A stretch of DNA of 64,000 nt, from contig NZ_JAZHRT010000001.1 in the NCBI RefSeq assembly GCF_036924535.1, positions 3,286,001 to 3,350,000 of the forward strand, in the 5' to 3' direction. How positions within the stretch are numbered: the stretch's first letter is position 1; every line of letters begins with the position of its first letter. The notes beneath the pieces were generated by a model that worked only from the letters and a program-made list of their open reading frames with translations, made no database searches and was not told where the DNA came from. Source of the stretch: Bradyrhizobium sp. AZCC 2262 (lineage in GTDB: Bacteria > Pseudomonadota > Alphaproteobacteria > Rhizobiales > Xanthobacteraceae). The translations under genes and the position numbers were made by a program. This document shows, piece after piece, positions 9,526 through 16,265 of this stretch.

Positions 9526-9610
9526 ATGTCGGCGACGCCCGTGTCGGCGTGAATTCTAGCCTCGGCGCCGCCACCATCACCTGCGCGATGACGGCTTCTT
9601 CAAGCACGAG
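9526..9610 (+). pseudogene. decayed internal fragment of glmU
   Basis: About 85 bp align to glmU 4937-5019, sharing ATGTCGGCGACGCC, CTCGGCGCCG, CCATCACCTGC and ACGGCTTCTTCAAGCAC. One base is missing relative to glmU inside the tract, and several codons are changed, so it is non-functional. It lies inside the DNA separating glmU from glmS and marks a past duplication or recombination event. Confidence 0.7.
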
Positions 9611-9685
9611 TCGGAAAGCCCTAATTGTGGTATCGTCCTAAGTGCGATACCGACAGCAACCCTCTGCTTTGATCGGTTTTGCGCG

Positions 9686-10060
9686 GTGGTAATCGATGAA
9701 ACAAATGAGCTTGCCGCGCAGGTCGGTAGCGCCATACAGAACAAGGTCCAAGTCGTATCGCCGGGCAGGATCGTTCGAGCATTGCCAAACTGCATCATCA
9801 AGGCGGACCAGCCAGGCTATGATCGTCAGCTAATGCTGATGCTCTCCGTCAAGAGGCAAACCACGAAGGTGGATGGGCAAGACAGGAATGTCGTGGTTGC
9901 CGGAGGATTGTCCACAGACGGCTTATTTCAGGATCGACATCAGCAACCGGTGGTGATCGTGCAAAAAGAACGAGTATCCGACGATGACGCTGTGAAGGCA
10001 CTCATCGAGTTCGTCGATCGCACGATTGTCAAGGCATTGAGACGATCGAATATCCGGTAA
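9686..10060 (+). CDS. hypothetical protein, possibly truncated
   Basis: 124 codons from a GTG at 9686. The same frame stays open upstream for about 25 codons without an ATG, and no ribosome-binding site is visible, so the true 5' end may be lost at the junction with the glmU fragment. The product is hydrophilic with no signal peptide; it contains KRQTTKVDGQDRN and a C-terminal ALIEFVDRTIVKALRRSNIR. I do not recognise it. A family-A repeat follows directly. Confidence 0.4.
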   Translation: MVIDETNELAAQVGSAIQNKVQVVSPGRIVRALPNCIIKADQPGYDRQLMLMLSVKRQTTKVDGQDRNVVVAGGLSTDGLFQDRHQQPVVIVQKERVSDDDAVKALIEFVDRTIVKALRRSNIR

Positions 10061-10063
10061 TTC

Positions 10064-10138
10064 AGCAAGCGTAGCCCGGACGAGCGCAGCGGCGTCCGGG
10101 GTTGTGGTTTATCCCTGCACTCGTGCGGGCTACTTGCT
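10064..10138. repeat. REP-like intergenic repeat, family A
   Basis: AGCAAGCGTAGCCCGGACGA at the left and TCGTGCGGGCTACTTGCT at the right are inverted arms around the shared core GTCCGGGGTTGTGG. It directly follows the stop of the preceding ORF. Confidence 0.85.
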
Positions 10139-10229
10139 GCGCCGCGCCCCGTCTGCAGCCGCCGCGGCACAAAAAACGCAACGTGCGACAACGCGCGCAG
10201 AAACAAAATCGGGCTGCGCGCATTCTGCG

Positions 10230-10331
10230 ATGATGAGTAGAGACGCGGCATTCAATGTATTCGCGGTGGTAATCGGAGCGGCGCTGCCTATTGCGCTCCT
10301 GATAGCGGTGCTATTCTATGTTGCAGAATAA
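10230..10331 (+). CDS. short single-helix membrane peptide (tentative)
   Basis: 33 codons starting with tandem ATGs, MMSRDAAFNVFAVV, then a continuous hydrophobic stretch ending in YVAE. It could be a genuine small membrane protein. It abuts a GMC-oxidoreductase remnant and has no clear ribosome-binding site, so support is weak. Confidence 0.25.
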   Translation: MMSRDAAFNVFAVVIGAALPIALLIAVLFYVAE

Positions 10332-10508
10332 CAACCTGTCGGCACCTGCCGCATGGGCGCCGTCGTCGACAATGCCTTGCGTGTAAAAGGCGTCTCGGGC
10401 TTGCGCGTCATCGACGCGTCAGTCTTCCCCGGAATCCCGCAGGCAATGACCAACACCGCCACAATTGCGCTGGCCGAGAAGGCGAGCGATCTGGTGCTCG
10501 CAGGGTAA
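10332..10508 (+). pseudogene. C-terminal remnant of a GMC-family FAD oxidoreductase
   Basis: 58 codons reading [12 protein letters not shown], then [16 protein letters not shown] and [18 protein letters not shown] before a TAA. This is the standard C-terminal block of GMC oxidoreductases (glucose-methanol-choline family), including the VGTCRMG and GLRVIDAS motifs. The remaining roughly 480 residues, including the FAD-binding N terminus, are absent; a stop codon in frame lies immediately upstream. A deletion or insertion has removed the rest. Confidence 0.75.
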
Positions 10509-10788
10509 ATGGGTTGCCTGCCAGACCCCGGCTCCGGGGGGCGGGATGGCGAGTGGCGGCGCGGTATTGATGGGCACGACCGACGACCGGGTCCCGGATG
10601 CGGAAGGACATGATCTAGATCAATGCTGCCGCTCTACTGCCGCCCAATGAATTCGCGCAGTAAGTTGCTCAACCCGTTTTTCGGGCTGGACGCTTCGCGG
10701 CTGGGTCGCCGCGCTGGTGCGTGTGGTGGACCACCGCGACCCTAACCCCGCCACCGCTTCCGGTCCGGTGATCTGGAGTGTATCACCA
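10509..10788. other. intergenic region with one FNR/FixK-like palindrome
   Basis: No gene is supported here. The only notable site is ATGAT-CTAG-ATCAA at 10610-10623, which differs by one base from the symmetric TTGAT-N4-ATCAA box bound by FNR/FixK regulators. It is about 165 bp upstream of the secreted protein at 10789, so a microaerobic control role is possible but unproven. Confidence 0.4.
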
Positions 10789-11367
10789 ATGAAGCGCTGT
10801 CTCGCTCCTTTCGCAATCGCCACCAGCCTGTTCGCGCCAGTTGCGTACGCCAACGACGCCTTGGAAGCCAAGGTGCGGGCTTACGTTCCGGTCGTCTCCC
10901 TCGCCAAAGTATGTGACCTCAGGATCAGTGACGCCGCCTCGGGTGACCATCGCGCCATGTTCGAAGCGGCGAAGTCCGACCCGAACGCCAACAAACTCGC
11001 CTACCGCGTGCACTACGAAACGCAGACGGCCTACATCAAGGCCCGCGATGGAGGTCAACGGGTCGCCTTTTGCAGGGACTTCATCGCAGCCAACAGCCAA
11101 TACGCCAAGGCGCGCTTTACCGCCGTGGTCGAGGACCACATGAGCGACGTCAGCAAAAGTGTGCAGAAAGCGATTGCCCACAACGTCTGCGGTGCGCCCC
11201 CCGTCAAGCTGTCCAAGGCCGACTGGAAACCGTACGCGCTCATCAAAAAGATGCTTCAGAACGAACAAAAGGTGGCCAGGGAAAACGCCGAGACGAACGG
11301 CTGGAACGTCACCGAGGAAACGACAGCGGTCACCGAACAGTTCTGCGCGGCAATAAAAACCCGATGA
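10789..11367 (+). CDS. secreted protein of unknown function
   Basis: 192 aa. The signal peptide is MKRCLAPFAIATSLFA followed by PVAYA, predicting periplasmic location. The mature protein is Lys/Ala-rich and helical, with Cys at CDLRISD, FCRDF, HNVCG and QFCAAIK that could form two disulfides. ATG at 10789 with GGAG about 13 nt upstream; the longer frame from 10717 is not signal-like. I do not recognise a family. A possible FNR/FixK box lies upstream. Confidence 0.65.
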   Translation: MKRCLAPFAIATSLFAPVAYANDALEAKVRAYVPVVSLAKVCDLRISDAASGDHRAMFEAAKSDPNANKLAYRVHYETQTAYIKARDGGQRVAFCRDFIAANSQYAKARFTAVVEDHMSDVSKSVQKAIAHNVCGAPPVKLSKADWKPYALIKKMLQNEQKVARENAETNGWNVTEETTAVTEQFCAAIKTR

Positions 11368-11414
11368 GCATCACCGCCGCCAAAGTCCGAGCCCCGCTGA
11401 TGCGTCTCTGCACC

Positions 11415-11482
11415 GAATTACGGTGACAGTGCACTCAATTGCACTTCGTCTGCAGCGATTAAGTGCACTGTCACCGTAATTC
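11415..11482. repeat. long perfect hairpin element (21-bp inverted repeats)
   Basis: The 21-bp arms at 11415-11435 and 11462-11482 are exact reverse complements (core ACGGTGACAGTGCAC), with a 26-nt spacer that repeats TTGCACTT. This GGTGACAGTGCAC palindrome resembles REP-type or IS200-like transposon ends. The gap 11368-11735 holds nothing else I can support. Confidence 0.65.
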
Positions 11483-11735
11483 CATCATACTTCCGCCGCT
11501 GGCGGCGACGATGGACGATTGTTGCCGCATCGCGGAGATGCTGCCGGCCCCGCGCGGAGAGACCCCGCTCACCATCGCCATTCTGTCAATCGCGAGCCCA
11601 TTGGAGCTGTCCGTGTCCGCGGTCTACACGGCGAACCCCCTAAGCGGAGACGGCATCAGCATTGATGTCGAGTACATTCCATCACCACGACTGGTGATCG
11701 GTGACGTGGGTTAGCAAGGTCTAACAACACCAAAC

Positions 11736-11820
11736 AGCAAGCGTAGCCCGGATGAGCGCAGCGACATCCGGGGTTGTGGTTCATCCCCGCATATCGCTGC
11801 GCTCATGCGGGCTACTTGCT
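11736..11820. repeat. REP-like intergenic repeat, family A, full copy
   Basis: AGCAAGCGTAGCCCGGATGA at the left and TCATGCGGGCTACTTGCT at the right form long inverted arms; the centre contains CATCCGGGGTTGTGG. It is nearly identical to the 7661 copy. Confidence 0.85.
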
Positions 11821-11890
11821 GATCCGTTTCAGCACCGATGGTTCTTGTGTCAATTCAGTTGACCTTCACCACTTGCGGCGTAAGGGTCGA

Positions 11891-12148
11891 TCATCGCACT
11901 TGGTAAGGTCGCCAGCTGCGCTGCTGCCATCCGTGAGCGAATCGAGGATTCACACCACAATACGAAAATGTTCCGTGGGCCGAAGCCTGGCACTGCTGGT
12001 AGCTTGCAAACTGACATAAGCCCGGGAGGCCGTAATCTTTGCCTTGCAGGCAGTAGGGATAATCGTAGGGATCGTTGGGTTGAGCAGATGCCGATAGCGC
12101 GGTGAACACTATGGCTACAAACGCTGCGGCTCCAATGGACCTGCGCAT
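11891..12148 (-). CDS. DUF3551 family small secreted protein
   Basis: 85 aa. The start at 12148 has AGGAG upstream. Signal peptide RRSIGAAAFVAIVFTALSA followed by SAQ. The mature part shows the DUF3551 pattern: YPYCLQGKDYG, LCQFASYQQCQASAHG, then YCGVNP, with four conserved Cys. DUF3551 proteins are numerous in Bradyrhizobium and relatives; their function is unknown. Another small secreted protein follows upstream on the same strand (12212-12454), so the two may be co-expressed. Confidence 0.8.
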   Translation of the reverse strand: MRRSIGAAAFVAIVFTALSASAQPNDPYDYPYCLQGKDYGLPGLCQFASYQQCQASAHGTFSYCGVNPRFAHGWQQRSWRPYQVR

Positions 12149-12211
12149 TTGGATTACTCCTCTTGATACCAAACCGCTGTGAACAGCCGTTAATCTCGCC
12201 GCAATCGCGGA

Positions 12212-12454
12212 TCAGCCGCAGACTCGCACCCGGCGGACCCGCCAGGCATGGCCGTCCCAGAAACGCTGGTTCACCCATTCGCAACTGCCAAAATCGTCGT
12301 ATGGCCCGGGACTTGCTCCGTAAGGGGCGGGCGCACAATAGCGGCCCGGAGCCGCGACGCACGCAGCGACGCCACGCTGTGCGCTTACGGGCGTCGCGGC
12401 GAGCGAACCAGCGATCGTGGCCACCGCGACGAAGGCAGCAAATGTTTTCTTCAT
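12212..12454 (-). CDS. small secreted protein, function unknown
   Basis: 80 aa from the ATG at 12454, with AGGAGG upstream. It starts MKKTFAAFVAVATIAGSLAA followed by PVSAQ, a clear signal peptide. The mature part is rich in Pro/Gly/Tyr with Cys at ACVAAPGRYC and FGSCEW and ends RVRRVRVCG. It resembles short YXWDG-type secreted hypotheticals of Rhizobiales. No function is known. Confidence 0.6.
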   Translation of the reverse strand: MKKTFAAFVAVATIAGSLAATPVSAQRGVAACVAAPGRYCAPAPYGASPGPYDDFGSCEWVNQRFWDGHAWRVRRVRVCG

Positions 12455-12749
12455 TCCAGGGGCCTCCTGCAGGATGGCGCCTTCGGTCAGCGCCCGTGGA
12501 CTGTTAACCCCAGTGGGGCATCGTATCAGGCCAACTGAGTGAATTGATAGAGGCTGGCTTCGAGCCGCTTGCCGCAAGTCCTGATGTCCGTTGTGATGTC
12601 GCAAGCGGACGAGGCGTCCGCTAATTTGCCCCGCGCGTTCAGCGAAAAATTGTTGAACCAGATCAACCTGATGCTACCAGTCCAGTCTCCTCCCCAAAAA
12701 TATTCCGCTTTCCCCACAGGCCAAATCACCGCTATCACTCCGCCCATCC

Positions 12750-13320
12750 ACCCCGACGAGAGGGGCGTATCGCGATCGTCACGGACGCGGGGTTGGATGC
12801 GGTGGACGCAGCGGCGTCGGGCGCGATCGTGGTCGCGGGGCGGGTTCTCCCGTGAGTGATCCTACGTTTGCGCAGACGACCGGCGTTTCAAGGCCTTCGC
12901 CTTTAACCTCAGTCGGCATCTCGCCGACCGGAGTGGCGGCGAGGGCGCTGCGTACGGCGAAGTCGTGTGGTCCTGGCATCCGTGGCTGATGTCAAGCCAG
13001 CGGAGACGCGTCGGCCCGACCGGGCTTAGACAAATCTCAATCCGCTGGTGACGGTGACAAAAGGAATTCGTCGCCGGGGAGAGCGCGAAGTAAGCCGTAA
13101 AGCCATTGCGCAGGGAATGCCGGAGTGCCTCCGCTGAACCTGTATGCTCGTGTGCGTTTCCTTCTACCCATTGCACGCGAGACCGCGGGTGCAGCGTGCA
13201 TCCGGCATTCCCTGCTCCCTCTTTTCAGGGGGAACCAATGCCAAGCCTCGGGCAGTTCATGCCGCGAGATTGCGGACGCGTATTCCACGCGCCTCGCGGA
13301 TGTGGCAGGTTAATCCCGGG
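12750..13320. repeat. long non-coding dispersed repeat (tentative)
   Basis: No frame here looks coding. The segment including GACGAGAGGGGCGTATCGCG, GGGTTCTCCCGTGAGTGATC and CAAAAGGAATTCGTCGCCGG reads like a sequence I recall recurring in many Bradyrhizobium intergenic regions. I cannot confirm the copy number here. It fills most of the gap between the small secreted proteins and glmS. Confidence 0.4.
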
Positions 13321-13455
13321 TTAGCCGGTCCGTTAAGCTTTCCGCTTAAAACTGTCTCAATCCGCAATAATTATTGAGTATCTGTAGGACTGCTTATTTC
13401 GTTAAGAGTGGCGCGGGTTGCGACGCTATTCGTCGATTTGGGGATATTGAACCGC

Positions 13456-15282
13456 ATGTGCGGCATTGTCGGCATTTTGGGACGCGCTCCGGTCGCGGAG
13501 CAATTGGTGGATTCACTCAAACGGCTTGAATATCGCGGCTATGATTCCGCAGGCGTCGCCACGCTGGAAGGCGGTCGCCTCGCGCGTCGCCGCGCCGAGG
13601 GCAAGCTGAAGAACCTCGAAAAGCGGCTGGAGGCCGAACCGCTCGCGGGGCACACCGGGATCGGCCACACCCGCTGGGCCACCCACGGCAAGCCGACCGA
13701 GAACAACGCGCATCCGCATGCGACCGATCGCGTCGCCGTGGTTCACAACGGCATCATCGAGAACTTTCGCGAGCTGCGCGAAGCGCTCGAGAAAAAGGGA
13801 GCGGTGTTCAAAACCGAGACCGATACCGAGATCGTTCTGCACCTGGTCGACGACCTGCTGCAGAAGGGCATCAAGCCGGTCGAGGCGGTGAGGGCGGCGC
13901 TGTCGGAACTGCGTGGCGCGTTCGCGCTCGGGTTCATCTTCTCCGGCGACGACGACCTGATGATCGGCGCCCGCAACGGTCCGCCGCTGGCGATCGGTCA
14001 TGGCGACGGTGAAATGTATCTGGGGTCGGACGCGATCGCGCTCGGGCCGTTTACCGATACGATCAGCTATCTCGAAGACGGCGACTGGGTGGTGCTGACG
14101 CGCAAGGGCGCCGTCATCTACGACAAGAGCAACGCGATCGTGCACCGCGAGGCGGTCAAGCACTCAGCCTCGACCTCGCTGGTCGACAAGGCCAACTACC
14201 GCCACTTCATGGCCAAGGAAATCCACGAGCAACCGGAAGTGGTCGGCCACACGCTGGCGCGCTACATCGACATGGCGAGCGAACGCGTCATGCTGCCGGT
14301 CACGCTGCCCTTCGACTTCAAGGATATCCAGCGCGTTTCGATCACGGCCTGCGGCACGGCGAGCTATGCCGGCTACGTCGCCAAATACTGGTTCGAGCGG
14401 TTCGCGCGCGTGCCGGTCGAAGTCGATGTCGCCTCGGAATTCCGCTACCGCGAGGCGCCCTTGCGCAAGGGCGATCTCGCGATCTTCATTTCGCAGTCCG
14501 GCGAGACCGCCGACACGCTGGCCGCGCTACGCTACGCCAAGGCCGCGGGCGTCCACACCCTGTCAGTCGTCAACGTGCCGACCTCGACGATTGCGCGCGA
14601 AAGCGAAACCGTGCTGCAGACCCTGGCCGGCCCCGAAATCGGCGTCGCCTCGACCAAGGCGTTCACCTGCCAGTTGATGGTGCTGGCCTCGCTCGCGGTC
14701 GCCGCCGGCAAGGCGCGTGGCGAATTGTCTGACGAGGACGAGACAAAACTCATCCATGGCCTCGTCGAGATTCCGCGCCTGATGGCCGCGGCCCTGACCA
14801 TCGAACCGCAGATCGAGAAGCTCGCCCGCGACATCTCGAAATCAAAGGACGTGCTCTATCTCGGCCGCGGCACCAGCTATCCGCTGGCGCTGGAAGGCGC
14901 GCTGAAGCTGAAGGAAATTTCCTACATTCACGCCGAGGGCTATGCCGCCGGCGAACTCAAGCACGGGCCGATCGCGCTGATCGACGAAAACATGCCGGTC
15001 GTGGTGATCGCGCCGTTCGACCGGGTGTTCGAGAAGACCGTCTCCAACATGCAGGAGGTCGCGGCCCGCGGCGGCAACATCATTCTGATGACCGACGCCA
15101 AGGGGGCGGCGGAAGCCACCATCGAATCCCTGGTCACCATCGTGCTGCCCGACATGGCGGCGGCGTTCACCCCGATGGTCTATGCCGTACCCGTGCAACT
15201 GCTGGCCTATCATACCGCCGTGGTGATGGGGACCGATGTGGATCAGCCGCGAAATCTCGCCAAATCGGTAACGGTCGAATAA
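13456..15282 (+). CDS. glmS: glutamine--fructose-6-phosphate aminotransferase (isomerizing)
   Basis: 608 aa, standard length. It makes glucosamine-6-phosphate from fructose-6-phosphate and glutamine, the first step toward UDP-GlcNAc. N-terminal glutaminase: MCGIVGILGR with the nucleophile Cys2 once Met is removed, and GHTRWATHGKP. Two SIS sugar-isomerase domains follow: ACGTASYAG, SQSGETADTLAALR, and STKAFTCQ; the end is QPRNLAKSVTVE. The ATG at 13456 is fixed by the need for an N-terminal Cys. It is followed by DUF502 and recG. Confidence 0.98.
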   Translation: MCGIVGILGRAPVAEQLVDSLKRLEYRGYDSAGVATLEGGRLARRRAEGKLKNLEKRLEAEPLAGHTGIGHTRWATHGKPTENNAHPHATDRVAVVHNGIIENFRELREALEKKGAVFKTETDTEIVLHLVDDLLQKGIKPVEAVRAALSELRGAFALGFIFSGDDDLMIGARNGPPLAIGHGDGEMYLGSDAIALGPFTDTISYLEDGDWVVLTRKGAVIYDKSNAIVHREAVKHSASTSLVDKANYRHFMAKEIHEQPEVVGHTLARYIDMASERVMLPVTLPFDFKDIQRVSITACGTASYAGYVAKYWFERFARVPVEVDVASEFRYREAPLRKGDLAIFISQSGETADTLAALRYAKAAGVHTLSVVNVPTSTIARESETVLQTLAGPEIGVASTKAFTCQLMVLASLAVAAGKARGELSDEDETKLIHGLVEIPRLMAAALTIEPQIEKLARDISKSKDVLYLGRGTSYPLALEGALKLKEISYIHAEGYAAGELKHGPIALIDENMPVVVIAPFDRVFEKTVSNMQEVAARGGNIILMTDAKGAAEATIESLVTIVLPDMAAAFTPMVYAVPVQLLAYHTAVVMGTDVDQPRNLAKSVTVE

Positions 15283-15283
15283 A

Positions 15284-15384
15284 GCGTTTTCCAGCGAAGT
15301 GGACCCGGTTCGCGTTAAGAAAACGCGTCAAGATAAGGAATCTAGAGCCCCGTTTCGATCCAATCGAAACGGAAAAGGCTCTAG
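15284..15384. repeat. two-hairpin intergenic repeat after glmS (possible terminator)
   Basis: First hairpin: GCGTTTTC 15284-15291 with GAAAACGC 15319-15326. Second: CTAGAGCC 15342-15349 with GGCTCTAG 15377-15384, extended inside by CCGTTTCGAT/ATCGAAACGG. This two-part module resembles a repeat family often seen after Rhizobiales genes. It may end glmS transcription. Confidence 0.6.
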
Positions 15385-15474
15385 TCAAGTCAAACGGCTG
15401 TCACTCCGGGTCTTCAAAAACCTGCTAGGATGGCTTAGCTGGGGTCAAGCCGGCTGCTCCGACCTGGAACCACG

Positions 15475-16263
15475 ATGAACCGCGAAGAACTGCCCCCGAC
15501 CGCGTCCCCGGAGGAACCCCTGCCGGAGGCGCACCACGCCGGGCTAATGGCCCGTTTCCGGAACTATTTTCTGACCGGACTGATTGTCGCAGGGCCGGTC
15601 GCGATCACGCTTTATTTGACCTGGTGGTTCGTGAACTGGGTGGACAGCATCGTCCGCCCCTTCGTGCCGACGGTCTACCGGCCGGAAACCTACCTGCCGT
15701 TCGGGTTGCCCGGTTCGGGGCTGATCGTCGCCGTGATTGCGCTGACGCTGCTCGGTTTCCTCACCGCCAACCTGATCGGGCGGACGCTGGTTGATCTCGG
15801 CGAACGGCTGCTCGGCCGCATGCCGGTGGTGCGCGCGATCTATCGCGGCCTCAAGCAGGTGTTCGAGACGCTGTTCTCGGGCAAGGGGTCGAGCTTCCGC
15901 CGGGTCGGCCTGGTCGAGTTTCCCTCGCCTGGCATGTGGTCGATCGTCCTGATCTCGCAATCGCCGAGTGCCAACATTGCGAGCCAGCTTCCCGGCGAGG
16001 AAGAGCATATCTCGGTATTCCTGCCCTGCGCGCCGAACCCGACCACGGGCTTCTTCTTCTACGTGCCGAAGAGCAAGATCATCGAGGTCGACATGACCAC
16101 CGAGGACGCCGCGACCCTGATCATGTCGGCCGGCGTGGTGCAGCCCGGCTCCGATCCGCAGAAACGCAACGCCGCTGCGCTGGCCGGCATGGCGAACGCG
16201 GCGCGTGTGGCCAATTCGGCCGCCGCGCTGCAGCCGGTTCCGGCAAAGGTGAAGGTGGAGTGA
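15475..16263 (+). CDS. DUF502 family membrane protein
   Basis: 262 aa. A short Pro/Glu-rich N terminus is followed by two membrane helices: NYFLTGLIVAGPVAITLYL and LIVAVIALTLLGFLTANLIG. Conserved DUF502 segments follow: RMPVVRAIYRGLKQVFETL, then VGLVEFPSPGMWSIVLI and FLPCAPNPTTGFFFYVPK. The function of the family is not established; membrane location is clear. It sits between glmS and the convergent recG, as I recall from Bradyrhizobium gene order. Confidence 0.9.
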   Translation: MNREELPPTASPEEPLPEAHHAGLMARFRNYFLTGLIVAGPVAITLYLTWWFVNWVDSIVRPFVPTVYRPETYLPFGLPGSGLIVAVIALTLLGFLTANLIGRTLVDLGERLLGRMPVVRAIYRGLKQVFETLFSGKGSSFRRVGLVEFPSPGMWSIVLISQSPSANIASQLPGEEEHISVFLPCAPNPTTGFFFYVPKSKIIEVDMTTEDAATLIMSAGVVQPGSDPQKRNAAALAGMANAARVANSAAALQPVPAKVKVE

Positions 16264-16265
16264 GG

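Noticed and set aside
11463..11714. 83-codon plus-strand frame after the perfect hairpin
   Set aside because: It starts inside the hairpin, has no ribosome-binding site and no recognisable family; I could not support it as a gene.
12526..12747. 73-codon minus-strand frame before the dispersed repeat
   Set aside because: No ribosome-binding site or known family, and it lies at the edge of what seems to be non-coding repeat DNA.
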